A stretch of 64,000 nucleotides of DNA from Candidatus Zixiibacteriota bacterium. GTDB taxonomy: Bacteria; Zixibacteria; MSB-5A5; GN15; FEB-12. The notes under the pieces were generated by a model, which saw nothing but the letters and a program-made list of their open reading frames with translations, ran no database searches and was not told the DNA's origin. This document shows, in pieces, positions 18,505 to 27,398 of this stretch. How positions within the stretch are numbered: the stretch's first letter is position 1; the number at the start of each line of letters is the position of its first letter. The stretch covers positions 569,089 to 633,088 of the forward strand of contig JAOUBJ010000001.1 in assembly GCA_029860345.1 (NCBI GenBank), given 5' to 3'. The position numbers and the translations under genes are program-made.

Positions 18505-18672
18505 AGTCGTTGTGGTGCCGTCCATCGGGATGGATAATAGGGAAGACGGTTAAAAGCCGTCGCAGCCCCGCTACTGTAAGGGCTACTCCGCGGGCATCAA
18601 GCCACTCGTCGTTGACGGGGAAGGCGCTCGCCGGGGGAATGAAGCCCAAGCCAGGAAACCTGCCACAGCTTT
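18505..18672 (+). promoter_or_regulatory. Cobalamin riboswitch
   Basis: The conserved core is unmistakable: GGTGCCGTCC near 18513, AATAGGGAAGACGGT (18536-18550), the B12 box part GCAGCCCCGCTACTGTAAG (18562-18580), GCCACT (18601-18606), GGGGAAGGCG (18617-18626) and GAAGCCCAAGCCAGGA...CCTGCC (18641-18666). In known examples adenosylcobalamin or another corrinoid binding represses expression of uptake genes. It lies directly upstream of a BtuB-like receptor gene, so that operon is predicted to be induced when B12 is scarce. Confidence 0.95.
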
Positions 18673-18718
18673 ATCGTTGTTTGTTGCCGTCAGCGCGGGC
18701 TGACCGGTTAACCCCGTC

Positions 18719-18752
18719 GCCGCCGGCAACCCAGGGCACGTCATGCGGCGGC
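18719..18752 (+). promoter_or_regulatory. Likely riboswitch expression-platform hairpin
   Basis: GCCGCCG (18719-18725) pairs with CGGCGGC (18746-18752). The 20-nt loop holds an AGGG element and the ATG at 18743. A seven-pair GC stem that closes over the start codon suggests translational control. Only ATTTTG follows, so a transcription terminator is less likely but not excluded. Confidence 0.5.
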
Positions 18753-21178
18753 ATTTTGTAAACAGCCCAGAATCTCTCCCGAACCCAGAGTGTCTTGCAG
18801 GTCGAACAACCTGGCCCGAAGGGCAGAAAACACTGCTTGGCCGTGTCGTCCTGAGCGCAGTCGAAGGGCGAGGTTTCGACGGCAAGTGGTCCGTCAAGCA
18901 GCTTTTCCTGTTGGCACTGGTGTTAATGCCGCTGGTGTTCGCTGCAGGCAATCTCCGCGCCCAATCCAACACCCGTCTCAGTGGCACCGTAATCTCAAAA
19001 GAGGATGGCAGCGTTGTACCTCACGCCGAGTTGTCTCTGCTCGGAACTTCATATCGCGTGACTACCGATGACGCCGGATCGTTCGCGTTCGATAACGTAC
19101 CTCTCGGCATCTATCGCCTACGGATAACCGCACCCGGCTTCGAAACCAACGAAACATCCGACTTGCAACTGTTGCCGGATATCACTCGACAAGTCAGGAT
19201 CACTCTCGACCGCAAGACTTATCCGGTATCCGGAGTCACGGTGAAAGGAGTACGACAAATACAGCCGAACGGTGTCACCGTGGTTGATCGTCAACAGATC
19301 GAACGACTCCACCCCGAGGATGTCTCGGACATTCTCGAAACGGTGGAAGGTGTCCAGGTCGAGCGTGCCGGACCCGGAGGTCAGGCGACGATACGTATCC
19401 GAGGTAGTTCGACCAACCAGGTGTTAGTGTTACTCGATGGCCATCGATTGAACGCTGCATCAAGCGGCGTGGCCGATCTGAACAGCGTACCGGTGTCGGC
19501 AGTTGAGCGGATCGAGTTGTACAAAAGCGGTGCCTCGGCGCAATTTGGTCCCGATGCGCTGGCCGGCGCCGTGAATATCATCACGCATCCCACGGCCTCG
19601 CTAAGGCCGGCCACCGCTGAGGCTACAGTAACCACAGGTTCCTTTGGTACGCGACGGCAGAGCGTGAGCCTGGAAGTGCCGATCAATTCGGTCAACGTGA
19701 CCCAACGTGTGGCTCTTGACAATCGAACATCGGAGGGCGATTTCGATTACAACTACCACGTCTCCCCCGGCAACACGGTATACCACGGTCCCCGCATCAA
19801 TAACGCAAGCAGCAGTCGCAGCTTTTTTGGCTCCGGCACGATGTCGCACAGCAGCACGCAACTGGGATACTCGTTTCAACTCTACGATGCCGGCAACGGG
19901 CTGCCGGACAAAGCCTCCGGGCAAAACGAAAATGCCTATCGTGAGGACGACCGGTTGTTCTTTAGCAGTCGTCTGGATCATCAGTTTTCGCACCGGCTGG
20001 GTGCATCTTTGAGTGGTGGCTATTCACGAGGTGTACAGTTCTTTTCTGATCGCTTTGGACCTCTGCTCAATCAGTATGAAACTCGCTACACCGACAAGAA
20101 TCTCGACGTCAAAGGGGAAGTTGTTTATCAAACAGGTGACTTGTCCGAGCTTCGAGCGGGATACCAATACCGGTACGCCCAACTCGACCACGAAGACTTG
20201 CTCCGGACGGTGTATGCAACCGCGGTTACCAGACGACGTACCAATTCGTTTTTTGTCAGCAGCCGGTATCCTTTCGATCTTTCACGATCCGGCCTGCTCG
20301 ATGATCTCACCTTGACCGCATCGCTCCGCTACGACCACGCCACCACCGACCCCGACAAGAAGCAGATTCTTTTCCCTCAACCATTGACGCGCCACGTTGT
20401 CCACACCGAATCATGGTCGCCACGGTTGGGGATCACGATCACCCGGGGTGATCGCCTGCGGCTGGTATCCCGTGCCTCGTGGGGCCGGTCACTTAACTTG
20501 CCTTCATTCAGTGCTCTTTTCTGGCAGGGGACCGGCCGCTCGGCCGGCAACCCGGACCTGAGACCGGAACGGGCCGAGCATCTCGATGGTTCTCTTGAGG
20601 TCAGCACCAAGGTTGCGTTTATCACCTTCGCCGCCGGAATGACATTCTACCGCAAAGACGTTGAGGACCTTACCCTCTGGCTGCAATCATCGCCGGACGG
20701 CGCTTTCAAACCCCAGAACCTTGGATTCGCCAGGATCAAAGGGCATGAGGATTTTGTTAAGCTGACCTTGTTCAACGATGTTTTGGAAATGTCTTACGGC
20801 AACAGCATTACCCACGCTCTCAACAAGCGGCCCGACCACCACGACTACGACAAAAGCCTGGTCTACACGCCACCTTATGTCACTACATTCTCTCTCAGCC
20901 TGGCTTATGGGGTTCTTTTTGCATCTTACGACATCCGCTGGGTGGGGCGGCGTTACGCCTTAAGCGGCAACGAGAAATGGTACGATCCCTACCGCTTGCA
21001 TGATCTAACCGTCGGATCGGAACTCAATATCGCCGAAGACTGGCGCCTCAGGTTGGACGGCAGAATCAACAATCTATCCGATGAGCCTTATGTCCTGATC
21101 GCGCAGCATCCCATGCCGGGCCGAGCCTACAACCTCTCGCTTACCATCAGCTACCAACCCAAAGGAACCAAACCATGA
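18743..21178 (+). CDS. TonB-dependent receptor, BtuB-like (corrinoid uptake)
   Basis: 811 residues from ATG 18743. The segment up to about residue 50 looks intergenic: it includes the repeat-derived 'VLSAVEGRGF'. A normal signal peptide follows at about 51-73 (VKQLFLLALVLMPLVFAAG). Then come a CarboxypepD_reg-like domain (about 75-155), a plug (about 160-285, 'TIRIRGSSTNQVLVLLDGHRL', 'GASAQFGPDALAGAVNIIT') and a barrel to the end. Position after a cobalamin riboswitch makes corrinoid import the likely job. The stop overlaps the next start (ATGA). No better in-frame ATG precedes the signal peptide, so the true start is uncertain. Confidence 0.9.
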   Translation: MRRHFVNSPESLPNPECLAGRTTWPEGQKTLLGRVVLSAVEGRGFDGKWSVKQLFLLALVLMPLVFAAGNLRAQSNTRLSGTVISKEDGSVVPHAELSLLGTSYRVTTDDAGSFAFDNVPLGIYRLRITAPGFETNETSDLQLLPDITRQVRITLDRKTYPVSGVTVKGVRQIQPNGVTVVDRQQIERLHPEDVSDILETVEGVQVERAGPGGQATIRIRGSSTNQVLVLLDGHRLNAASSGVADLNSVPVSAVERIELYKSGASAQFGPDALAGAVNIITHPTASLRPATAEATVTTGSFGTRRQSVSLEVPINSVNVTQRVALDNRTSEGDFDYNYHVSPGNTVYHGPRINNASSSRSFFGSGTMSHSSTQLGYSFQLYDAGNGLPDKASGQNENAYREDDRLFFSSRLDHQFSHRLGASLSGGYSRGVQFFSDRFGPLLNQYETRYTDKNLDVKGEVVYQTGDLSELRAGYQYRYAQLDHEDLLRTVYATAVTRRRTNSFFVSSRYPFDLSRSGLLDDLTLTASLRYDHATTDPDKKQILFPQPLTRHVVHTESWSPRLGITITRGDRLRLVSRASWGRSLNLPSFSALFWQGTGRSAGNPDLRPERAEHLDGSLEVSTKVAFITFAAGMTFYRKDVEDLTLWLQSSPDGAFKPQNLGFARIKGHEDFVKLTLFNDVLEMSYGNSITHALNKRPDHHDYDKSLVYTPPYVTTFSLSLAYGVLFASYDIRWVGRRYALSGNEKWYDPYRLHDLTVGSELNIAEDWRLRLDGRINNLSDEPYVLIAQHPMPGRAYNLSLTISYQPKGTKP

Positions 21179-22404
21179 AAAGTCTATTACTCTCGCTGCC
21201 AAGCTTGTTTACCGTATGGTATCTGACGATCACACCGGCCGCCATGGCCGTGGACCCTACGGCCTGGGTAATCAATGCCAACGGTGAGACATTGTCCCGA
21301 ATCAATCTGGCATCAACGGTCGTATCCAACGATCTGCTACCACTCGGAACCGACGTGCTCTCATATCCGAACCAGATTGTGGTTCGCGACACGCTGGCCT
21401 TCGTGGTCTGTTCCGGCACCGACGAGATTCAAGTGATTGACTTAAACCGTGTGGCTACTGTTGACTTCATTAGCACCGGCGCCGCCTCCAATCCATACTG
21501 GATGGCCTTTCTGGACAACCACACCGCCTATGTCACGAGTTTCGTTAACAACAGTCTGATCAAGTTAGACATGGATTCCGGCAGTGTCGTCAAGGAAACG
21601 GATGTTGGAACCTCGCCTGAAGGTGTGATTATCCACGATTTCAAAGCATACATCGCCGTCACCGGTTTTGACCCGGGGACATTTCTCTACGGGCAGGGAA
21701 AAGTTGCTGTCTATGATACCCAGAGCGATGAGAAACTGTACGATATCAACGTCGGCGTCAACCCTCAGTACCTGGCTGTCGATGCCCTGGAGCGTATCCA
21801 TGTCGTTTGCACCGGTGACTATTGGTCGAGTTTCGGCGTGGTATACATCATTGACCCCGCCCTGGATTCGGTGGTCGACAGCGTCATCATAGGCGGTTCG
21901 CCCGGCCAGTTATCGATCAGCCCGGACGGCGTTGCCTATCTGGCCGCGGGAGGTTGGGACATTGACGGCTACGTCTACACCTATAACGCCGCCGCCGGTC
22001 AACTGCTGCACGGACCGGCCGACCCGCTTGTGGTCGATTTCGGATGTTGGACAGCCGTGCCATATCAGGATTCGTCTGTTTTTGTCGGCGGCATGTCGAA
22101 CTTCGTGACGCCGATCGATTCAGCCGGATCGATCCAGGATCGTTTCACGCTGGGCAACGGACCGGTCCATCTCGATTTCAATTATCGACCCGGTGACCTA
22201 AGCGGTGATTTTTTAATAGACATTGCCGATCTGGTATATATGGTCGACTGGTATTTCACCGGCGGCACCGAACCATCGCACCCGAAATGGCGGGCCAATA
22301 TGAACGGCGATTATGGTTACGACGTCGCAGATTTGGTATACCTGGTCGACTTTATGTTCACCGGCGGTCCGCCGCCCGTTATGGGACCCACATGGTTTGA
22401 GTAG
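21175..22404 (+). CDS. Secreted YncE/BtuG-like beta-propeller with dockerin-like tail
   Basis: 409 residues, overlapping the receptor by 4 nt. A signal peptide ends near 'AMA' (residue 25). Residues about 28-335 are repeated blades of the surface-propeller type ('DEIQVIDLNRVATVDFIS', 'NSLIKLDMDSGSVVKETDVG', 'KVAVYDTQSDEKLYDINVG', 'VVYIIDPALDSVVDSVIIG'), consistent with a seven-bladed YncE-like fold. Residues about 340-400 hold two dockerin-like repeats (DIADLVYMVDWYF, DVADLVYLVDFMF). In Bacteroides, BtuG is a surface beta-propeller that binds B12 and caps BtuB; the same gene order under a B12 riboswitch suggests an analogous role. BtuG is a lipoprotein; no lipobox is seen here. Confidence 0.88.
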   Translation: MKSLLLSLPSLFTVWYLTITPAAMAVDPTAWVINANGETLSRINLASTVVSNDLLPLGTDVLSYPNQIVVRDTLAFVVCSGTDEIQVIDLNRVATVDFISTGAASNPYWMAFLDNHTAYVTSFVNNSLIKLDMDSGSVVKETDVGTSPEGVIIHDFKAYIAVTGFDPGTFLYGQGKVAVYDTQSDEKLYDINVGVNPQYLAVDALERIHVVCTGDYWSSFGVVYIIDPALDSVVDSVIIGGSPGQLSISPDGVAYLAAGGWDIDGYVYTYNAAAGQLLHGPADPLVVDFGCWTAVPYQDSSVFVGGMSNFVTPIDSAGSIQDRFTLGNGPVHLDFNYRPGDLSGDFLIDIADLVYMVDWYFTGGTEPSHPKWRANMNGDYGYDVADLVYLVDFMFTGGPPPVMGPTWFE

Positions 22405-22441
22405 ATGAATAGAAAAAAGATGCATCCTGTTGTGATTGACG

Positions 22442-22469
22442 TTGACGGCGTGGTATTATCTGTTATATT
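22442..22469 (+). promoter_or_regulatory. Sigma-70-like promoter
   Basis: TTGACG (22442-22447), 16-bp spacer, TATATT (22464-22469), 73 bp upstream of the next start codon. The leader between contains AGGGGA and AGGAT elements. Confidence 0.6.
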
Positions 22470-22541
22470 GTAGTCTATCCGGCTTAATGAATGCCACGTT
22501 TTTTCGATCCGACAGGGGATCACCATTAGGATAATACAACT

Positions 22542-22967
22542 ATGAACGGTTGGAGTTTTGAGTATACGATTGATCCGGACCTCACCAATCGTCTGGCCAA
22601 TGTGAAGGTTTTCGGTGTCTGGAAGATTGAGACGGCCCGGAGTTTCAAAGAAGATTTCGAAGAGCAGACGGTTGAACTGATCAAGAGTCCCTGGGCCAAA
22701 CTGTCCGATCTGTCAACCTGGAAAATCGCCTATCCCGAAGTGACCGATATTGTCGCCAACCATCTCAAATGGTGCCTTGCCCATAACATGGTCTGGTCGG
22801 TGAACATCATTGACAACCCGGCAACTTACAAGCAGCTTCAAAAAATGTGGGCACGAGCCGGTTCGGCCAAACAGTCCAAGACCTTCCGCACCCGCAACGA
22901 AGCCGAGACTTTTCTCAAACAACAGGGCTTCACTTTCGGCTCGGCCAAAAAGCCCAGCGGCTGGTAA
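22542..22967 (+). CDS. Hypothetical cytosolic protein, possibly STAS/SpoIIAA-like
   Basis: 141 residues, no signal peptide or membrane segment. The N-terminal half ('NVKVFGVWKIETARSFKEDF', 'LIKSPWAKLSDLSTWKIAYP') alternates strand and helix like SpoIIAA/STAS-type domains. The C-terminal half ends in a helical 'TFRTRNEAETFLKQQGFTF'. I do not recognise a characterised family, and the STAS comparison is a pattern impression. It has its own promoter and lies alone between the B12 operon and a convergent gene. Confidence 0.82.
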   Translation: MNGWSFEYTIDPDLTNRLANVKVFGVWKIETARSFKEDFEEQTVELIKSPWAKLSDLSTWKIAYPEVTDIVANHLKWCLAHNMVWSVNIIDNPATYKQLQKMWARAGSAKQSKTFRTRNEAETFLKQQGFTFGSAKKPSGW

Positions 22968-23184
22968 TAAATCACTTTTTTGCCGCTTCGCGGCCTGACA
23001 TCCAGAAAACTACGAACAACATCTCTCAGTTTGAGTAGGTCGGGACCCTCTTAGCGGTTCCGACATCGACCAGCAGCGAAACTGTGTGTGTGGTGTACGT
23101 CCTAGTGCGCCATATAATCCTGTAGGTCAGGAGTGCTGGTCTCCTGACTTACGAGTCTTGACGACGTTACGATTTGTGTGACCG
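22968..23184. repeat. Repeat-rich intergenic block
   Basis: It holds two GTAG-headed palindromes: 23035-23064 (stem GTCGGGACC/GGTTCCGAC) and 23122-23152 (stem GTCAGGAG/CTCCTGAC, ending TTAC). A GGTGTACGTCCTAGTGCGCC element (about 23092-23111) has near copies at about 34211 and about 11602. No gene is supported. Confidence 0.8.
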
Positions 23185-26100
23185 CTAGAGAGCGAGCTTG
23201 AGATAATGGCCGGCCCACCTCCAGAAACCCCCGTGGCGCGGAAGGAGTTCTTCCAGTTGCTGCACATCCTCCACCCATGTCGTCTGTCCCATTATCGAGA
23301 CGAAATCAAGGAAGGCGATCATGGCGTAGGTACGCCCGATCAGGAACATGGTCTCTCCATCCATGATCATCCCGCGATAATCCTGGTTGTGCGAGCCGAC
23401 GCTCAGAAACAGAATGACCTCCTCCTGCTCTTTGGGCGAAAGACCCATACCCCACCACGATTCTATCAGCGCCGCGGCCTCCTCTTTCAAGACCTCTCTT
23501 ATGGCCGTGGCGTTGGTATGGGTTTCTCGACCGGTCGTCTGTTTGGCTCTGGCCAGAATATACTTACGCACGAAAGGTCCCCAGCCTTCCAGCGGGAGGA
23601 TAGAGCTAATGGCGCGCTGGGAGGCGAAGAACTGGGTCTTCAGGTGCAACTTGGCTTTTTGCTTGAGTGAGTCGTCGACAATGTATGTCGGCTTGAAGCC
23701 CTCGGCGATCAACAACTCCGGTAGCGTCCGCACTGCTTCGGTAACCGAGGCGGGAAAGGGGAATAGTCTTTGGAACACTTCGCTTTGGGCAATACCGTCA
23801 TTGAGAGCCTGAAGTTTGCCGACAACGTCTCCAACGTCCACGTCCATACTGTAGATACCGGTTTTGAATAAACCGCCGGCGGTCTCGATCTCCTGGCGCA
23901 TTTCGTTCTGAAGAATCACGAATCGTGTGAACAGTTCGTTGGCCCTGGACATCTGCGGATTCTCGGCGCTGGGTGCGTTCTCCAGGGCCGGGGAAACCAC
24001 CAGAACAACACAGCCGCGACAGGCCGCACCGAACAGCATAGCGCCCCAAAAACCGCTGTTCCAGAGCGAGTCGGGGATGTAGAGATGGGAGCCTTTGGGC
24101 ATCAGGTTGTAAAGGATGGCTTTGATAATGTTGGAGTTCTTGGGACCGAATCCGGTGGTGTTGTGAACCTGCATGGCCGATGCCAGCCATCCTTTCTCTT
24201 GAAGCTCCAATAACATATCATCGTAATTATCCGGCTTGGTCAATGGTCGCAGGACAACCGGGATTTCACTCAGGTTGTAACCTTGAGAGAGAAGCAGGTC
24301 TCGGGCTGCATCCTTGAGAGCCACCAGGACAGGCCCGCGAGCCAGAACCGACCGGTCGTCCCAGGCCGGACCGACATAATGTTCGCCCACGCCCATTCCC
24401 GTGAAGATAGCCCCGCCTTTTGCAGGGTCCAGCTCGGTGACGTCGTAGAAGGCGATCTTTCGGTGATCGCGCAGGAGATTGTCAGGAATAAAAGGGAGGT
24501 AGGCAAAAAAGTCGGCGCTTCTGAACGACAGATCGGACGGGTTGGTGACGCTGACGTGCACTTTGATGAGATTATCGAGCCATTCCCGGCCGAAGCGTCG
24601 GGCATCGGCCTGAAGCGCCTCCGATTGCGCCACCGCAGCCCTGAGTTCCTCCTGGGATGCGCGGATGGCTTCTTCCCAGTGGCGGAACTCCCGAGAAAGA
24701 CCAATCTCGTGGCCCATCGGGTCTTCCAGAAGGGCCAGCCAGAGTCGTGCCTTATGGATCTCGAAGCCGTTTTGGTCCAGGAAGAGCATGTAGGTAGGCA
24801 TCTTCCCGGTCGTATCGTATGCCTTCACTTTTGAGATTAAGGCGTGAAAGTACGAGTTGATTGTCTGCCGGTATGAGACTTCATCCGGATTGCCTTCTGA
24901 ATCCCGTCCTCGGAAATCATGTATCCAGAGAACATGGTAGTCTTCGGCGGCATGAATCATCCGTTCCAATTCCGGCTGGAACAGTTCGTTAATCACATAG
25001 TGAACATCGTTGGCATGTGTGAATTCCTGCTCAACCGCCTTTTCGATGATACCCTCCAGCTCCATCTCGCTGTCATGATCCTCAAAGCGAAGGGCGTAAT
25101 GCAGGGGGAGCCAAACAAGCCGCGATTCGCCCCATGTTTTTTTGGAGCGGTGACGGTTCTCCTCGATGTACTCAATTAGGGTCCGAAAAACATACATCAC
25201 AGCCTCGCGCTTCTCGGCCGGGAGGTTTGAGGAGTTGTTGATGTACGCGCCAAACAGCTTTGCCCCTCGCGACCCGAGTCCCAGGACTGAGTCGTGTCTT
25301 TTTCTCTGACCGAGGAGCCGGTTGTAGGGGAGGAGCACTTCGTCGAGAATAATCGACCTGGCCCTTGCCGCGATTCGAGAACCGGCGGAGCCCTCGCCAA
25401 CTGCGCCGCCGGAACCGACCGCTAGTGAGAACGCTTTGGCCAATTCGTGGTGGTAGACTTCAACTTCCGCCTCGAAGGTATGTCCTGCGGGATATAGTGA
25501 GTCCTTGGCGTGCATGTGGCTCTTCAGGCTGTTGACCAAAGTCATGAACTCGGCAATATCGGATTCATCCTTCCCCGCACCCTGGTCCAAGAACGGCGCA
25601 GTGTAGATGTTGATCCACTCGGCGGCATGTCGGACAAAGCCGAGGGTTTCCTTAAGTTCTGCCGTGGGAACGAAATCTGATTTTTCGGTGCGACCGGCCA
25701 GGGGAAGCCGCACGCGGTCGGCCTTTGGACGGGTTTTCCCCAGATGGGGTTGGCCCAGGGGTATACTCAGACCGAGACTGAAGGAGCGGTCGCGCCCGGG
25801 GAGCCAGTCGAAACGCAAACTCCCGCCCATTCCAAGCGGGCCACCCCGGCGCAGAGGGAGAGAGAGGGACATCAGAAATGACCAGTTCTCCTGGCGAAAC
25901 GAATAGTCTGCGCCAGCTTGCAGGAACAAAAACCGACTGGCCCCAAGAAAACGAAATCCTCCATCGAACTTCTTTTCCCCCCGTCTAAGGTATCCTTCAC
26001 TTACCAGACCAAGTAATCCCCAGATCGGGTTGACGGCATCTTTGTAGACGCCGAGATTAAGCTCACCATTGACCTTTCCGTCGACCCCCTCACCACCCCA

Positions 26101-26310
26101 GGCAACCATGGGACTGATGTATGGTTTCCAAAGGGGTGGCATGCCCATCGATCTGAACATGAATCCTTCCTCGGCTGAAGGTGTCTGCTGGTCGGACTGG
26201 GCCGATTGAAACCCCAGTAGCAGAACAAGGATTAACACGGACAGTCTAATCCATTTGGACAGGTCAGCGATATTTAGACCGCCGTTAGTGTCGGCATCTG
26301 AGTTCGTCAT
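23185..26310 (-). CDS. Large exported protein: barrel-like N-terminus and diverged phospholipase-D-like region
   Basis: 1041 residues. After a 19-residue leader, a hydrophobic signal segment spans about 22-39. Residues about 60-200 are rich in alternating strands and aromatic residues ('GGFRFLGASRFLFLQAGADY', 'SFSLGLSIPLG'), like part of an outer-membrane barrel. The rest is mixed alpha/beta. 'HLYIPDSLWNSGFWGAMLFG' followed by 'AACRGCVVLVVSP' resembles a PLD core; 'LHLKTQFFAS' gives an H-x-K (H889, K891), and 'VGSHNQDYRG' (near 972) resembles the GS-x-N block. The 83-residue gap between the last two is too long for a normal HKD motif. Function is unknown; a diverged PLD superfamily member is a tentative reading. 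Confidence 0.75.
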   Translation of the reverse strand: MTNSDADTNGGLNIADLSKWIRLSVLILVLLLGFQSAQSDQQTPSAEEGFMFRSMGMPPLWKPYISPMVAWGGEGVDGKVNGELNLGVYKDAVNPIWGLLGLVSEGYLRRGEKKFDGGFRFLGASRFLFLQAGADYSFRQENWSFLMSLSLPLRRGGPLGMGGSLRFDWLPGRDRSFSLGLSIPLGQPHLGKTRPKADRVRLPLAGRTEKSDFVPTAELKETLGFVRHAAEWINIYTAPFLDQGAGKDESDIAEFMTLVNSLKSHMHAKDSLYPAGHTFEAEVEVYHHELAKAFSLAVGSGGAVGEGSAGSRIAARARSIILDEVLLPYNRLLGQRKRHDSVLGLGSRGAKLFGAYINNSSNLPAEKREAVMYVFRTLIEYIEENRHRSKKTWGESRLVWLPLHYALRFEDHDSEMELEGIIEKAVEQEFTHANDVHYVINELFQPELERMIHAAEDYHVLWIHDFRGRDSEGNPDEVSYRQTINSYFHALISKVKAYDTTGKMPTYMLFLDQNGFEIHKARLWLALLEDPMGHEIGLSREFRHWEEAIRASQEELRAAVAQSEALQADARRFGREWLDNLIKVHVSVTNPSDLSFRSADFFAYLPFIPDNLLRDHRKIAFYDVTELDPAKGGAIFTGMGVGEHYVGPAWDDRSVLARGPVLVALKDAARDLLLSQGYNLSEIPVVLRPLTKPDNYDDMLLELQEKGWLASAMQVHNTTGFGPKNSNIIKAILYNLMPKGSHLYIPDSLWNSGFWGAMLFGAACRGCVVLVVSPALENAPSAENPQMSRANELFTRFVILQNEMRQEIETAGGLFKTGIYSMDVDVGDVVGKLQALNDGIAQSEVFQRLFPFPASVTEAVRTLPELLIAEGFKPTYIVDDSLKQKAKLHLKTQFFASQRAISSILPLEGWGPFVRKYILARAKQTTGRETHTNATAIREVLKEEAAALIESWWGMGLSPKEQEEVILFLSVGSHNQDYRGMIMDGETMFLIGRTYAMIAFLDFVSIMGQTTWVEDVQQLEELLPRHGGFWRWAGHYLKLAL

Positions 26311-26463
26311 AGCTTCAATCCCTGTCTATACTCTTTTGTTTGGCTAAATCTAATAAGACGGCGGCGAAAAAGCAACTCAGATGGCTGTGGGTAAACGTCA
26401 AGATTTCTAACCAATTTCCGATATAGTCAAAAAGTGAACAGTTAGCCTTTATCGGAGGATACC

Positions 26464-27315
26464 ATGCGTACCCTGTTAGCAATCTTCGCAGTATTCGTGA
26501 TGATGATTTGTTCGATCGCGCCGGCCTTCGCCGGAGAAGCAGAACGGGATATCGTCGACCGTTATCTCAAGAGAGCCAAAGAAAAACATACCAGCCGCCT
26601 AAGCTGGTTCTCCGGTCATTTCGGTATGAACCGGATCAACCGTCAAAACGACTACAACAAGTTTGCTACCAATGAGTCCGGCTACATTTCAAACGGCTCG
26701 CTGACCTGGCTGGATTTGGCCAGTTCGTTCGGTTTCGAAGCCGGGTTGATTTTCAAGGAGAAAATCGGTTGGTCGATTGGTGGCGAGTATTGGCTCAAAT
26801 TGGGTGACAATCAGAGCGGGTCTTTTGACTATAATCCGCCCGGCGGCTTGGCCACCACCATCGATAATCTGAAGTCCGAAGTCCAGGTCTGGGGCATCAC
26901 CACCGGCGTGCAGTATTTTGTCTTCAACCCGCCCACAGTGAACGAACAGTTGACCAAACCGGCCATCAGGATCGGCGGTAGCGTCGGCTACTATCAGGCC
27001 AGTTGGGACCTGTGGGACAATTACCAGAATCTGAATCTGGCCACGTCGTCATCTGAGAATACCAATATCACCTACAAAGGTACCGGCGTTGGCTTTACGG
27101 CCAACATTGGCGGCGATTACCCGTTGGGCTGGAACGGCTTGGTGGTTGGCGGCGACATCGGTTACTTGATGCTGAACTTCAAGAACGTTTCATGGTATAA
27201 CAGCCGGGATGAAGAAGTGGTCGCCAGTTTCGACGGTACAAGTGCCGGCCGCGTGAATCTGGACCTGTCCGGTATCAAGGGTCGGTTCGAGATCAAGCGG
27301 TTTTTCAGTTGGTAG
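26464..27315 (+). CDS. Outer-membrane beta-barrel protein, hypothetical
   Basis: 283 residues with a signal peptide (cleavage near 'AFAG', residue 23) and a GGAGG ribosome site. A short charged helix ('RDIVDRYLKRAKEKHTSRL') precedes long amphipathic strands ('WSIGGEYWLKLGDN', 'AIRIGGSVGYYQASWDLW', 'GLVVGGDIGYLMLNF'). The protein ends in an aromatic residue (RFEIKRFFSW), as BAM substrates do. I do not recognise a specific family. It stands 83 bp before a TolB-like gene on the same strand and may share a transcript with it. Confidence 0.82.
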   Translation: MRTLLAIFAVFVMMICSIAPAFAGEAERDIVDRYLKRAKEKHTSRLSWFSGHFGMNRINRQNDYNKFATNESGYISNGSLTWLDLASSFGFEAGLIFKEKIGWSIGGEYWLKLGDNQSGSFDYNPPGGLATTIDNLKSEVQVWGITTGVQYFVFNPPTVNEQLTKPAIRIGGSVGYYQASWDLWDNYQNLNLATSSSENTNITYKGTGVGFTANIGGDYPLGWNGLVVGGDIGYLMLNFKNVSWYNSRDEEVVASFDGTSAGRVNLDLSGIKGRFEIKRFFSW

Positions 27316-27398
27316 ACAGGACAATCCGCCGGGGTTGACACCGGCTGCCAGCGACTGTACCTTGGGCGACCGGTGAACCTGAAACGGAGAGAACAGAT

